Assembly (NCBI RefSeq): GCF_008831155.1
Contig: NZ_WBKB01000005.1
Location: 124,001-188,000, forward strand
Direction: 5' to 3'
Source: Gulosibacter chungangensis
GTDB taxonomy: Bacteria > Actinomycetota > Actinomycetes > Actinomycetales > Microbacteriaceae
DNA length: 64,000 bases
The notes under the pieces were generated by a model, which saw nothing but the letters and a program-made list of their open reading frames with translations, was not told the origin of the DNA and did not search any database. This document shows positions 32,154 through 41,382 of this stretch, piece after piece (position 1 is the stretch's first letter; every line of letters begins with the position of its first letter). The translations under genes were made by a program, and so were the position numbers.

Positions 32154-32987
32154 ATGGCAGTCGTCTCAATGCGTCAGCTGCTTGACGCCGGTGTCCACTT
32201 CGGCCACCAGACCCGTCGCTGGAACCCGAAGATGAAGCGCTTCATCTTCACCGACCGCTCGGGCATCTACATTCTTGACCTTCAGCAGTCGCTGGCCTTC
32301 ATCGACAAGGCTTACGACTTCGTGAAGGAAACCGTCGCACACGGCGGCACCATCCTCTTCGTTGGTACCAAGAAGCAGGCTCAGGAAGCCATTGCTGAGC
32401 AGGCCACTCGGGTCAACCAGCCCTACGTGAACCAGCGCTGGCTCGGTGGTCTGCTGACCAACTTCCAGACCGTCCAGAAGCGCCTGAACCGTCTGAAGGA
32501 GCTCGACCTCGTCGACTTCGACGACACCTCGAAGGGCTACACCAAGAAGGAACTGCTCATCCAGCGTCGCGAGCGCGACAAGCTGGAGAAGACCCTCGGT
32601 GGTATTCGCAACATGACCCGTACGCCTTCCGCGCTGTGGGTTGTTGACACCAACAAGGAGCACCTCGCTGTTGACGAGGCCAAGAAGCTCGGTATCCCCG
32701 TTGTTGCGATCCTTGACACCAACTGCGACCCCGACGACGTTGACTTCCCGATCCCGGGCAACGACGACGCAATCCGCTCGGTTGCACTGCTGACCCGCAT
32801 CGTTGCTGACGCTGCTGCTGAGGGTCTGATGACCCGTCACCAGAAGCCGGGCGAGGCTGAGCAGGCTGCAGAGCCGCTCGCTGAGTGGGAAGTTGAACTG
32901 CTCAAGCAGGGCGAGAACGCTCAGGAATCGGCTACCGAGGCAACCGAAACTGCAACTGAGGCCGCATCGGCCGAAGAGACCAAGTAA
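32154..32987 (+). CDS. rpsB: 30S ribosomal protein uS2
   Basis: 277 residues from ATG 32154 (GGAG 9 nt upstream). [20 protein letters not shown] (about 6-25), [34 protein letters not shown] and [20 protein letters not shown] are diagnostic. A C-terminal Glu/Ala/Thr-rich extension of about 45 residues is typical for actinobacteria. Operon with tsf (20-nt gap). Confidence 0.96.
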   Translation: MAVVSMRQLLDAGVHFGHQTRRWNPKMKRFIFTDRSGIYILDLQQSLAFIDKAYDFVKETVAHGGTILFVGTKKQAQEAIAEQATRVNQPYVNQRWLGGLLTNFQTVQKRLNRLKELDLVDFDDTSKGYTKKELLIQRRERDKLEKTLGGIRNMTRTPSALWVVDTNKEHLAVDEAKKLGIPVVAILDTNCDPDDVDFPIPGNDDAIRSVALLTRIVADAAAEGLMTRHQKPGEAEQAAEPLAEWEVELLKQGENAQESATEATETATEAASAEETK

Positions 32988-33007
32988 CCAAAGGGAGAGC
33001 GAACCAC

Positions 33008-33868
33008 ATGGCAAACTTCACCATTGCTGACGTGAAGGCGCTGCGCGAGCAGCTCGGCACGGGCCTGACCGACACGAAGAAGGCCCTCGAAGAAGCCGAC
33101 GGCGACATGGAGAAGGCCGTTGAGCTGCTCCGCCTGAAGGGTGCGAAGGGTAACGCCAAGCGCGCTGACCGTTCGGCTGCTGAAGGTCTGATCGCTGCCA
33201 AGGTCAACGACAATGGCACCGCGACCATCATCGAGCTCAACTGTGAGACCGACTTCGTAGCCAAGGGTGAGAAGTTCATCGAACTCGCGAACCAGGTTCT
33301 CGATGCAGCTGCAGCTGCTGGCGTATCCAACGCGACCGAGGCACTTGCGGCTTCGGCTGGCGACCAGACCGTTGCTGAGCTCATCGACGGCGTTGCCGCG
33401 GTGATCGGCGAGAAGTTCGAACTGCGCAACGTTCGTTCCGTCAAGGGCGAGAAGTTCGACATCTACATGCACCTCACCTCGAAGGACCTCCCGCCGCAGG
33501 TTGGCGTGGTTGTTGGCTACGAGGGCGACGACGAAGAGACCGCACACGGTATCGCGCAGCACATCGCTTTCGCGAACCCTTCGGTGCTGAACCGCGAAGA
33601 CGTCTCGGAGGAGGACATCGCTCGCGAGCGCAAGGTTGTCGAAGACCTCACCCGTGCCGAGGGCAAGCCCGAAGCCGCACTTCCGAAGATCGTTGAAGGC
33701 CGCCTTGGCGCATACTTCAAGCAGATCGTGCTCAACGAGCAGGAGTACGCTCGCGACCCCAAGTTCAACGTTGCTCAGGTTGCTGAGAACGCTGGCATCA
33801 AGGTCGTTGACTTCGCACGCCTGAAGGTTGGCGTGGGCGTCGAGGCTGCGGAAGAAGCAGACGCTTAG
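33008..33868 (+). CDS. tsf: elongation factor Ts
   Basis: 286 residues. The N-terminal UBA-like domain FTIADVKALREQLGTGLTDT is followed by the EF-Tu-contacting TDFVAKGEKFIELAN (about 80-94) and the dimerisation core. Exchanges GDP on EF-Tu. GGGAG precedes the ATG. Followed by a terminator, so pyrH starts a new transcript. Confidence 0.96.
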   Translation: MANFTIADVKALREQLGTGLTDTKKALEEADGDMEKAVELLRLKGAKGNAKRADRSAAEGLIAAKVNDNGTATIIELNCETDFVAKGEKFIELANQVLDAAAAAGVSNATEALAASAGDQTVAELIDGVAAVIGEKFELRNVRSVKGEKFDIYMHLTSKDLPPQVGVVVGYEGDDEETAHGIAQHIAFANPSVLNREDVSEEDIARERKVVEDLTRAEGKPEAALPKIVEGRLGAYFKQIVLNEQEYARDPKFNVAQVAENAGIKVVDFARLKVGVGVEAAEEADA

Positions 33869-33890
33869 TCCACACCGATAACCCGCTGGG

Positions 33891-33942
33891 ATATACGCAC
33901 TGGGGCGGTCAGCTAGATAGCTGACCGCCCCAGTGCGTATAT
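33891..33942 (+). terminator. tsf terminator
   Basis: Perfect 24-bp inverted repeat (33891-33914 with 33919-33942) around AGAT, with AT-rich ends. Exceptionally long stem for a unidirectional site. Confidence 0.93.
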
Positions 33943-34008
33943 CGGAGATTTTCTGGCGCTGGCAAGTAGGCTTGCTAGCGCCGTGTTCGACAGATTTTAG
34001 GAGCGCAA

Positions 34009-34755
34009 TTGCCAACATCGTCTAGCAAACAGCGTCGCGTTTTGCTCAAGCTTTCCGGCGAGGCATTTGGTGGTGGTCGACTCGGTGTGGACCCGGAAAC
34101 CCTGACCAATATCTCGCGAGAAATCGCGAAGGCAGCCGAGAGTGTTCAGGTCGCGATCGTCGTCGGCGGTGGCAATTTCTTCCGCGGTGCACAGCTCGCA
34201 AATTCGGGCATGGACCGCGGCCGAGCCGACTACATGGGGATGCTCGGTACCGTGATGAACGCGCTCGCCCTGCAGGACTTTCTCGAGCAGGCCGGTGCCT
34301 CAGCTCGTGTGCAGTCGGCAATCGAAATGCGTCAGGTCGCTGAGCCGTACATTCCGCTGCGTGCCGAGCGTCACATGGAAAAGGGTCGCGTAGTCGTCTT
34401 CGGCGCCGGCGCCGGACTGCCATACTTCTCGACTGATACGGTCGCTGCACAGCGTGCCTTGGAGATTCGGGCGGATGCGCTGCTGGTCGCCAAGAACGGG
34501 GTGGACGGTGTGTACACCGCCGACCCGAATAAGGACCCTGACGCGAAGATGATTAGCGAAGTTGAGTACAACGAGGCGCTGCAGCGTGGCCTGAAGGTGG
34601 TCGACTCGACCGCGTTCAGCCTCTGCATGGACAACAGCATGGACATGCGCGTGTTCGGGATGCACCCGGAAGGCAATATTGAACGCGCTCTCCTCGGCGA
34701 AACGATTGGCACACTCGTGTCGAATCACGTCAGAGGCATCTCGACCGCGTCGTAG
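34009..34755 (+). CDS. pyrH: uridylate kinase
   Basis: 248 residues from TTG 34009 (AGGAG 5 nt upstream). [17 protein letters not shown] (phosphate loop), [14 protein letters not shown] and [20 protein letters not shown] are the amino-acid-kinase UMPK signatures, [20 protein letters not shown] is the nucleotide site. Makes UDP from UMP. Followed by frr with a 41-nt gap. Confidence 0.95.
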   Translation: MPTSSSKQRRVLLKLSGEAFGGGRLGVDPETLTNISREIAKAAESVQVAIVVGGGNFFRGAQLANSGMDRGRADYMGMLGTVMNALALQDFLEQAGASARVQSAIEMRQVAEPYIPLRAERHMEKGRVVVFGAGAGLPYFSTDTVAAQRALEIRADALLVAKNGVDGVYTADPNKDPDAKMISEVEYNEALQRGLKVVDSTAFSLCMDNSMDMRVFGMHPEGNIERALLGETIGTLVSNHVRGISTAS

Positions 34756-34796
34756 ATCAGTAGGATGGGGATACCCCAGCAGCGAAAGGATTCAAC

Positions 34797-35351
34797 GTGA
34801 TCTCTGAGGTACTTGCCGAGACTAAAGAAAAAATGGAGAAGGCTGTCGAACACGCGCACGAGCAGTTCGGCAATATCCGCACCGGACGTGCAAACCCCGC
34901 CCTCTTCGACAGGCTGCCGGTGGACTACTACGGTACGCCGACCCCGATGGGTCAGCTCGCGTCGTTCCAGCAGCCTGAGGCTCGGATGCTCGTGATCACG
35001 CCCTACGACAAGTCGGCGCTCAAGGAAATTGAGAAGGCCATTGCGGCAAACCCGAACCTCGGTGTGAATCCGCAGAATGACGGCCAGCTGATCCGCGTGG
35101 TGATGCCGGAGCTCACCAAGGAGCGTCGCCAGGAATACGTCAAGCTCGCTCGCGACAAGGCTGAAGAAGCTCGCGTAGCTGTGCGCAATATTCGCCGCAA
35201 GTCGAAGACCGATCTGGATGCGCTCGAGAGCGAAGTTGGCGAAGACGAGGTTTCGCGCGCGGAGAAGGAACTCGACAAGATCACCAAGTCGTACACCGAC
35301 CGCATCGATGACGCGTTCAAGGCCAAGGAAGCCGACCTCCTCGAGGTCTAA
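34797..35351 (+). CDS. frr: ribosome recycling factor
   Basis: 184 residues, GTG start with GAAAGGA 6 nt upstream. [20 protein letters not shown] (about 25-44), [20 protein letters not shown] and the C-terminal helix [20 protein letters not shown] are diagnostic. Splits post-termination ribosomes with EF-G. Two nucleotides before cdsA. Confidence 0.96.
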   Translation: MISEVLAETKEKMEKAVEHAHEQFGNIRTGRANPALFDRLPVDYYGTPTPMGQLASFQQPEARMLVITPYDKSALKEIEKAIAANPNLGVNPQNDGQLIRVVMPELTKERRQEYVKLARDKAEEARVAVRNIRRKSKTDLDALESEVGEDEVSRAEKELDKITKSYTDRIDDAFKAKEADLLEV

Positions 35352-35353
35352 TC

Positions 35354-36352
35354 GTGACCGAGGATGCGCGTGACAACAGGGAGCGGGACGCCGATGATAT
35401 CGACGCCCCGCTCCGTGGTGTCGCTGGAAATCCTCAACTGAGCGGACACCGTTCGCTCGAAGAAGAAGCCGCTCGCATTAGTAAGCGCGTCCGCGAGATC
35501 AACGAACAGGTCAACAAGCGCAGCGGCCGAAACCTCGCCAGTGCCATTGCGATCGCAATCGTGCTGGTCATCGCGGTATTTTCAAGCCTGCTGATTGACA
35601 AGCGCTGGTTCATCATCCTCGGTGTCGCAATGGTTGGGGTGGTGGTTCTCGAGCTGTCCACCGCGATGCGGACGGCCGGGCATCGAATTCCCCGCATCCC
35701 GTCAATGCTGGTGGCCTTCGCCGTGGTGCCAGCCGCCTTCTATCTCGGCATGGCTTGGCAGTGGGCTGCCCTCATCGTCGGGACGACCGCGGTGCTGCTG
35801 TGCAGACTCCTCCAGACCCTGTGGGAGCGGCCCAGGCCCAACGCCCGCCAACTTGGCAATGATGCGACATCGATTATCTTCGTGCAGCTCTACGCCACCT
35901 TCATCGGCTCATTCTCGGCGCTGCTCGTAGCGCAGCCCGGGGGAGAGTATTGGACCCTCGCGTTCATCATCATCGTGGTGTGTGTGGACACCGGAGCCTA
36001 TGCTTCGGGTCTCAAATTCGGTAAGCACAAGCTCGCCCCCAAAATTAGCCCCGGTAAGACCTGGGAAGGCACGATTGGCGGGACGCTCCTCGCCACAATT
36101 GCCGCGATCCTGCTGTGTGTCTTCCTACTCGAATTGCCTTGGTGGTTCGGGCTCATCATGGGTGTCGCGATTGCCGTAACCGCAACCTGTGGGGATCTCA
36201 CCGAATCCATGGTGAAACGCTCACTCGGGATTAAAGACATGTCGAACTGGCTGCCTGGCCACGGCGGTTTCTTTGACCGTCTGGACTCGATGCTTCCCTC
36301 CGGTGCAATGGCATTTGCCCTGTATTTCTGGGCCGCACCGCTCATCTCTTGA
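35354..36352 (+). CDS. cdsA: phosphatidate cytidylyltransferase
   Basis: 332 residues, GTG start 2 nt after frr. A polar N-terminal tail of about 65 residues precedes eight or so membrane segments. The signature reads SPGKTWEGTIGGTLLAT (about 227-243) and CGDLTESMVKRSLGIKDMSN (about 277-296) followed by PGHGGFFDRLDSML. Makes CDP-diacylglycerol for phospholipids. In the conserved pyrH-frr-cdsA order. Confidence 0.95.
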   Translation: MTEDARDNRERDADDIDAPLRGVAGNPQLSGHRSLEEEAARISKRVREINEQVNKRSGRNLASAIAIAIVLVIAVFSSLLIDKRWFIILGVAMVGVVVLELSTAMRTAGHRIPRIPSMLVAFAVVPAAFYLGMAWQWAALIVGTTAVLLCRLLQTLWERPRPNARQLGNDATSIIFVQLYATFIGSFSALLVAQPGGEYWTLAFIIIVVCVDTGAYASGLKFGKHKLAPKISPGKTWEGTIGGTLLATIAAILLCVFLLELPWWFGLIMGVAIAVTATCGDLTESMVKRSLGIKDMSNWLPGHGGFFDRLDSMLPSGAMAFALYFWAAPLIS

Positions 36353-36405
36353 GTGCCGCGGCGACCAACTTTGCGGTTTGGGCTTCTGTTCACCCGAGCA
36401 TGGGG

Positions 36406-36411
36406 CAGAAT
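36406..36411 (+). promoter_or_regulatory. -10 hexamer for leaderless GTG-start gene
   Basis: CAGAAT ends 6 nt before GTG 36418; no ribosome binding site. Confidence 0.5.
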
Positions 36412-36417
36412 GGGTGG

Positions 36418-36981
36418 GTGACATCTTCAGCCCCTTTCCCAACTGCACCTCGCGGCGAATTCGGTTACGACCGGGACGAAGTCGAGCGTGCGCTTGCTGT
36501 TGCCCGCGAACGCTATGAGAACTTCGACAACGCCTCGGGCGGAAAGCGACTCACAGCAAAGAGCATCCGCCACACCGCCTTCACGATGCGGAAGAAGGGC
36601 TACTCCGCGCCACACGTGGACGCAGCGTTGGAGCGCCTGGAAGATGCCGTGGCCGTGCGGGAGCAGGAAGAGCGGATCGCGCAGATTGGTCGCGATGAGT
36701 ACCTGGCAGAGACGAAGGATGCAGCTCGTGCGATTTTGAAGCGACTGGAACGCGGCCCGGGACAGCGGTTCGAGCGCGTCTCAGCGTTCCAGCGTGGCTA
36801 CTCGGTTGGGGAAGTGGATGCATTCGCCGAGCGGATTGATAGCTTCCTGCGCGGCAAAGCACCGATGACGCTCCGTGAAGCTCGCGGGGTCGCGTTTACT
36901 TCGAAGCGTCGCGGTTATAGCGAGGGGCAAGTGGACTTGCTGATCGACGCCGTCGTGGACGTCATGCTGGCCATTCGCTAG
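36418..36981 (+). CDS. DivIVA-motif repeat protein
   Basis: 187 residues from GTG 36418 (ATG 36349 is in frame but overlaps the end of cdsA). It is built of four copies of a short F...GY...VD..L motif: FGYDRDEVERALAVARE (about 14-30), FTMRKKGYSAPHVDAALERL (about 54-73), FQRGYSVGEVDAFAERIDSF (about 122-141) and FTSKRRGYSEGQVDLLIDAV (about 160-179). This is the membrane-binding turn of the DivIVA N-domain without the long coiled coil. It may be a polar-growth adaptor; conserved after cdsA in related genera as a DivIVA-domain protein. No enzymatic motif. Confidence 0.75.
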   Translation: MTSSAPFPTAPRGEFGYDRDEVERALAVARERYENFDNASGGKRLTAKSIRHTAFTMRKKGYSAPHVDAALERLEDAVAVREQEERIAQIGRDEYLAETKDAARAILKRLERGPGQRFERVSAFQRGYSVGEVDAFAERIDSFLRGKAPMTLREARGVAFTSKRRGYSEGQVDLLIDAVVDVMLAIR

Positions 36982-37124
36982 ACTGGTGCGATTGCTGTCT
37001 TGGCGGATGCCCCATTTCGAGGGTGCCTCCGTGCCCAGCCTGAGAGTTTGTAACACTGCCGTTGCCTCTTCGTGATCATTCCGTTATCGTTGGAGCTGTC
37101 CTTGTTCCAACGAGAGGCTTTTGA

Positions 37125-37847
37125 ATGACCGACATTATGCGCACTGGTTCTACTCGCGCAGCCAAACCCGCAACGCTCAATCACGGGCGACGCAACCGCG
37201 CGTTCATTGCGATTGGCGCGACCTGCGCTCTCGCAGGCATCGCGGCAGTCGGACTACTCCAGCCCACCGGGGAGTCCTCGGTGGCAGCCGCAGCGCCCTC
37301 GCTGGCTGAGATCACCACCTCGCAGGCACAGAGCTACCAGGCAAACCTGGTGACCGCGGCCGACGACGCTACCGGCCTCGAGCGTGAGGAATCCGTCCAG
37401 GTCGAACTCGAGCCGGAGCCCGAGCCCGAGCCGGTGGAGACCGTCGAAGAGCCGACCACTACTGAGGAATCAAGTAGCTCCTCATCGTCGAGTAGCTCCT
37501 CATCGAGCAGTTCGGAGTATCCGACGGGCGGTACCTACACCGGTGAGTCGCCCCAAGCCATCGCACAGCAGATGCTGGCCGACCGCGGCATGAGCGATCA
37601 GTGGGGTTGCTTCGAAGCGATCATCAGTCAGGAATCTGGCTGGGACCCCTACGCCACGAACCCGTCGTCGGGTGCCTACGGCATCCCGCAGGCGCTGCCT
37701 GGCAGCAAGATGGCTTCGGCAGGTTCTGACTGGGCTACGAACCCCGCCACGCAAATCTCCTGGGCAATTGGGTACATGAACGACCGCTATGGTTCACCGT
37801 GTGCCGCCTATGACTTCAAGTTCACACAAGGTAACGGCTGGTACTAA
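37125..37847 (+). CDS. secreted lytic transglycosylase-like protein
   Basis: 240 residues. Signal peptide or anchor (about 25-48), a linker with EPEPEPEP and a run of 15 serines (about 117-131, encoded by an 18-bp tandem repeat at 37473-37508), then a C-terminal lysozyme-like domain: WGCFEAIISQESGWDPYATN (about 163-182) with the catalytic Glu, GAYGIPQALPGSKMASAGSD, and QISWAIGYMNDRYGSPCAAY. Cuts peptidoglycan glycan strands; similar to actinobacterial resuscitation-type or SLT proteins. The upstream region 36982-37124 has no clear ribosome binding site. Confidence 0.85.
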   Translation: MTDIMRTGSTRAAKPATLNHGRRNRAFIAIGATCALAGIAAVGLLQPTGESSVAAAAPSLAEITTSQAQSYQANLVTAADDATGLEREESVQVELEPEPEPEPVETVEEPTTTEESSSSSSSSSSSSSSSEYPTGGTYTGESPQAIAQQMLADRGMSDQWGCFEAIISQESGWDPYATNPSSGAYGIPQALPGSKMASAGSDWATNPATQISWAIGYMNDRYGSPCAAYDFKFTQGNGWY

Positions 37848-37890
37848 ACCGGCCCTAGCCTCGCGTCCACGGTGACGCACTCGTTGGAAA

Positions 37891-37931
37891 GCAAGACGAC
37901 TCGGTCCCTTTGGATCGGGTCGTTTTGCGTT
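37891..37931 (+). terminator. terminator after the transglycosylase gene
   Basis: Imperfect hairpin: GCAAGACGACTCGGTCC (37891-37907) pairs with GGATCGGGTCGTTTTGC (37912-37928) using a few G-T wobbles around CTTT, with a run of T in the 3' arm. Confidence 0.7.
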
Positions 37932-37951
37932 TCCTGGGGGACACTAGAAGC

Positions 37952-38269
37952 ATGCCTCGATCAAATAGACCCCGCCGCCAGCATCCTCGAGGACGAAGCA
38001 ACCGACGCAACGCGGAATGGGAGCCGCTGGATCTCGATCGCATCCAAGGTGGCATGCGCCGCACCGAAATCAAGCGCAGTCGCGAATACACGGTGCAGCC
38101 AATTCGTGCCGAGCGGGCGGTGAAGTCCTATATCTGCCCGGGATGCAGTGGCGAGATCCTCCCCGGCACGGCGCATGTGGCCGTGTGGCAGGCCGACAGC
38201 ATCATGAGTGATGACTCGGCACTCGCAGATCGCCGCCACTGGCACAATCACTGCTGGAAGGTTGCCTAG
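37952..38269 (+). CDS. small zinc-ribbon-like protein of unknown function
   Basis: 105 residues from ATG 37952. Arg/Asn-rich N-terminus, then YICPGCSGEILPGTAHVAVW (CxxC, about 67-86) and RRHWHNHCW (about 95-103), giving a Cys2...His/Cys cluster that could bind zinc in a treble-clef or HNH-like way. Conserved in actinobacteria, often labelled ATP/GTP-binding without support in the sequence. GACACT ending 6 nt before the ATG may be a leaderless promoter. Convergent with the AI-2E exporter gene. Confidence 0.75.
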   Translation: MPRSNRPRRQHPRGRSNRRNAEWEPLDLDRIQGGMRRTEIKRSREYTVQPIRAERAVKSYICPGCSGEILPGTAHVAVWQADSIMSDDSALADRRHWHNHCWKVA

Positions 38270-38277
38270 GCTTCCCG

Positions 38278-39339
38278 CTAGCGCTCGTTCTGGTGCGGAA
38301 TGAAAACCTTCCGCACAATGATGATGAGACTTGCAGCCACGGGGATCGCGATCAGAGCGCCGAGGAGCCCCAACAGGGTGCCTCCTGTGAGCGCGGCGAT
38401 GACAACCACCGAGCCGGGCACCTGAACCGCCGAGGACATGATTCGCGGGCTGATTAGGTAGGCCTCCACCTGCATGTACACGAGGTAGTAGATCGCGGCG
38501 ATCCACCAGATGGGGGAGGACGGCTCGCCAAGCAACAGCTGGGCGAGCACGATGATCGCGGAGGCACTAATCGTGCCGACCATAGGAATGAGCGAGCCGA
38601 GGGCTGCAATCACCGCAAAGACCATCGGCATCGTCGCGCCGATGAGCGAGAGAAAAATAAAGCTCAGCACACCGTTGAGCAGGCCCAAGGCAATCTGCCC
38701 AACCACGTACTTACCGACCGAGCCGGTGATCTCTTCCGTGATCTGCTCGGTAAATTCGCGATTCGAAGCGGGCGTGAGCTTGTAGAAGACCCGCTTGATC
38801 GAATTCATGCTGGTGACGAAGTAGATCATCAAGATGAAGACGATCAGTACGCCGAATACACCGTTAATGATGCCCACACCCACCTGCAGCACACCGCCGG
38901 TGATGGATGCGGCATTCTCTTGCAGCCAGGACGTCGCCTGCGCCAGCGCGGCCTGCACATCCAATGCCGGGAAATTTGCGGATAGCCAATCGACGATATT
39001 CGAGTTCAGCAGGTCCCCGATGATTGCGCCGTAGCGCACCGAAATCTCATTGACCTGCTCGGTGATCGACGGCACGATCGCCCATACGACCAACACGATC
39101 AGGGACAGGGTCACCAGGAACATCACGAGCATCGCAAGGGGCCTGGGCCACTTCTTTTGCTCGAGCCACGCGATCATTGGCTCAAAGCCGAGCGCGAGGA
39201 ATAGGGCTGCTCCGATATAGGTCAGGACCGTTGACAGCGAGCCGAGAATCCCCGCCAGCATGATCGCCACGAGCGCGCCAAGCGCGGCAAGGAACCCCAG
39301 TTTGAAGGGGTTCTCAACCGTCCAGGCGCGCTTTTCCAT
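38278..39339 (-). CDS. AI-2E family transporter
   Basis: 353 residues with about eight membrane segments: a pair at the N-terminus (about 12-45), LAMLVMFLVTLSLIVLVVWA, an extracytoplasmic region, then VVGQIALGLLNGVLSFIFLS and a C-terminal set including VVVIAALTGGTLLGLLGALI with the conserved GGxLxGxxGxxIAIPxA pattern. Family members include AI-2 exporter TqsA and Na+/H+ antiporters; substrate unknown here. 19 nt downstream of the coiled-coil gene and likely co-transcribed. Confidence 0.9.
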   Translation of the reverse strand: MEKRAWTVENPFKLGFLAALGALVAIMLAGILGSLSTVLTYIGAALFLALGFEPMIAWLEQKKWPRPLAMLVMFLVTLSLIVLVVWAIVPSITEQVNEISVRYGAIIGDLLNSNIVDWLSANFPALDVQAALAQATSWLQENAASITGGVLQVGVGIINGVFGVLIVFILMIYFVTSMNSIKRVFYKLTPASNREFTEQITEEITGSVGKYVVGQIALGLLNGVLSFIFLSLIGATMPMVFAVIAALGSLIPMVGTISASAIIVLAQLLLGEPSSPIWWIAAIYYLVYMQVEAYLISPRIMSSAVQVPGSVVVIAALTGGTLLGLLGALIAIPVAASLIIIVRKVFIPHQNER

Positions 39340-39358
39340 GACCAGGGGATGCGTTCAG

Positions 39359-41113
39359 TTACTTGCTCTTCGTCTTCTCGGACACAGAGTCGGTCGCCTC
39401 GGCATCTTCAGCTGAGTCAGCGTCGTCTGCGGCATCAACATCCAGAGCCTCTTCCGGAAGCTCAGCCTTTTCCGCAAGCTCAGGCTCTTCGAGCGGTTCA
39501 GCCTCTTCCGCAAGCTCGGCCACATCGAGTTCGACATTGGCCCCCTCGAGACCCTCGCTCTCAAAACCTTCGGCGGGCTCATCCGAGCCGGGTTCGGGTT
39601 GGGCGATCGTGGGAATATTCAGCTGCGAGAATACTGCCCGCATTTGTTCGAGGTGTGCGGCAATCTGGTCGCGTTCATCGCGCAACTGAGTGAGTCGGCG
39701 TTCGGCCCGCTGCTGTTCACCGCGAGCACGGTTTTCGAGTTCACGGGCGCGTTCGCGTGCCTGACGGTTCGAGTTTTCCAACAGGTTCGCGGCCTGCTTT
39801 TCGGCCGCTTGAATGGTTTCTTGCGCGCGCTGGCGGGCATCCGCGGTGATCTTGCCCGCCTCACGACGAACCATTTCGCTGCGCTGGTTGAGGTCCGCAA
39901 GCTGTTCGGTGGCGTCATCGATGAGCTTCTTCGCGGCAGCTTCGGCGTTGCGCCCGGCAACGACGAGCTGCTGCTCGAACTCGTTGCGCTTCGCAGCGAG
40001 CTCGACCTCTTGATCGCTCCTGGTCGTAGCGAGTTCGCGGAGAGAGTTTTCCCGAAGTTCAGCGATTTCGGTGGTGACGCGGTGACGTTCCTGCTCGAGC
40101 TCGCGCGTTTGACGCGTGCGCATCTCGTTCAGTTCCAGATGGGTCGTCGTCTGCAGCTCGGCGAGTTCGGCCTCAAGCTTTTCGCGCTCATCCCTGATCG
40201 CACGTTCGTGACGCGAGCGCTCTGCCGTGAGCTCGTCGGCCAGCAGAGCACGTGCCTGGGCAATCTCGGCATTGAGCTGTTCACGCTGTGTGGTCTGGGT
40301 GCTCGTCCACGCAGCTTGTGCCTCGCTCAATTCCTGCTCTTGAGTCCGGCGAAGCTCTGCCAGGGAGCGTTCCATCGAGGTGCGTCGTTCAACGCTCTCG
40401 CGCTCGAAGGCCTCACGGGCTTCCGCCAATTCGTGGCGTGTCCGAGCCTCATAGTCGGCAAATTCACGCTGCTGTTTGGTGAGGGATGCGAGGGCCGTGG
40501 CGAGCTCTTCTTCGTGCTGTTGGCGCTGGCGAGCAATTTCTTCACTGGCTTGCGCCTTAGCCGCTTCGATTTCGCGGTCAGTTGCGTGACGCAGTTCGCG
40601 CAGTTCGGAAGTGACCTGGTCCTTGACCGAGTCAATCTCGCGTTCCTGGTTGAGCTTCGTGAGCTCTGCTTCTTGGCGCGCGTTTTCTACCAGCTGGTCC
40701 GCTGTGGACTGTGCTTCCGCCGCGATGCGGCGAGCGGATTGGTCAGCATCATTGGAGACTCGCTCGGCATAGTCATTGGCATCTTCGTGAATCTTGACTG
40801 CCTCGCGCTGGGCGGTTTCACGAATCTGATCGGCCTCGCGGTTAGCATCTGAAACGAGCCGAGCGGCCTGATCTTCCGCCGTCGCGAGCGTGCCCGCGAG
40901 TTTGGTACCGAGGCCGGCGTAGCTGGGGGAGTCTGCCTCTCTGAGCTCGTCACTGAGCTGGCGCACCCGCGATTGCAGCGTCGAGATCTCCTGCGAAGCG
41001 CGTTCCTGGGCGGCCTGCGTTTCGTGAAGTCGTCGCTGCAGCTCACCGATGACCTGGTCAACCTCCTCGCGGTTGTATCCGCGCATGGTGGTGGTGAAGT
41101 TGAAACCGTCCAC
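39359..41113 (-). CDS. long DivIVA-domain coiled-coil protein (Scy/FilP-like)
   Basis: 584 residues from GTG 41113 (GGAAGGA 5 nt upstream). N-terminal DivIVA motif FNFTTTMRGYNREEVDQVIG (about 4-23), then some 450 residues of near-continuous coiled coil rich in Glu, Gln, Arg and Ala, and an acidic tail with LEEPELAEKAELPEEAL. Resembles actinobacterial polar scaffold proteins, longer than Wag31, which normally lies in the ftsZ-sepF region. Probably organises polar growth or cell shape. A 417-residue open frame on the opposite strand is a by-product of the repetitive composition. Confidence 0.85.
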   Translation of the reverse strand: MDGFNFTTTMRGYNREEVDQVIGELQRRLHETQAAQERASQEISTLQSRVRQLSDELREADSPSYAGLGTKLAGTLATAEDQAARLVSDANREADQIRETAQREAVKIHEDANDYAERVSNDADQSARRIAAEAQSTADQLVENARQEAELTKLNQEREIDSVKDQVTSELRELRHATDREIEAAKAQASEEIARQRQQHEEELATALASLTKQQREFADYEARTRHELAEAREAFERESVERRTSMERSLAELRRTQEQELSEAQAAWTSTQTTQREQLNAEIAQARALLADELTAERSRHERAIRDEREKLEAELAELQTTTHLELNEMRTRQTRELEQERHRVTTEIAELRENSLRELATTRSDQEVELAAKRNEFEQQLVVAGRNAEAAAKKLIDDATEQLADLNQRSEMVRREAGKITADARQRAQETIQAAEKQAANLLENSNRQARERARELENRARGEQQRAERRLTQLRDERDQIAAHLEQMRAVFSQLNIPTIAQPEPGSDEPAEGFESEGLEGANVELDVAELAEEAEPLEEPELAEKAELPEEALDVDAADDADSAEDAEATDSVSEKTKSK

Positions 41114-41170
41114 TGCCGTCCTTCCAAGTGAAGCGTGAGAAGCACGAAATCGCACTACTGAGATGTCTGA

Positions 41171-41333
41171 AGTCTAGTTGCCAGATCGACCGGAGGATGG
41201 TTGAACGCTCTGCAAGCTCGCAGGTCATCGCGAGGAGACGGTGTCATGTCGATTTCGTGTGGATTCGACTTCTCCCGAAGCTTCCGTACGATCAGATCAC
41301 GATCAGGTCACAAATCTGCCGGTGCGATAAGAT
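41171..41333. promoter_or_regulatory. divergent promoters, coiled-coil gene / membrane fusion gene
   Basis: In the 269-bp divergent gap, TAGACT on the minus strand (41176-41171) and TAAGAT on the plus strand (41328-41333) are the best -10 candidates. The plus transcript would have a leader of about 43 nt with AAGGAG before GTG 41383. Nothing else recognised in the gap. Confidence 0.45.
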
Positions 41334-41382
41334 TTAACGCTCAGATTTTGTGCAACTGGCCCCAAACCATAAAGGAGAACGC

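Noticed and set aside
36418-36981. RecX-like regulatory protein
   Set aside because: The three-helix RecX repeats are not matched; the repeated F...GY...VD..L motif is that of DivIVA domains, and recA is not adjacent.
39599-40852. 417-residue open frame on the plus strand
   Set aside because: It is antisense to the coiled-coil DivIVA gene. The repetitive GAG/CGC codons of that gene leave the opposite frame open; the product has no recognisable domain.
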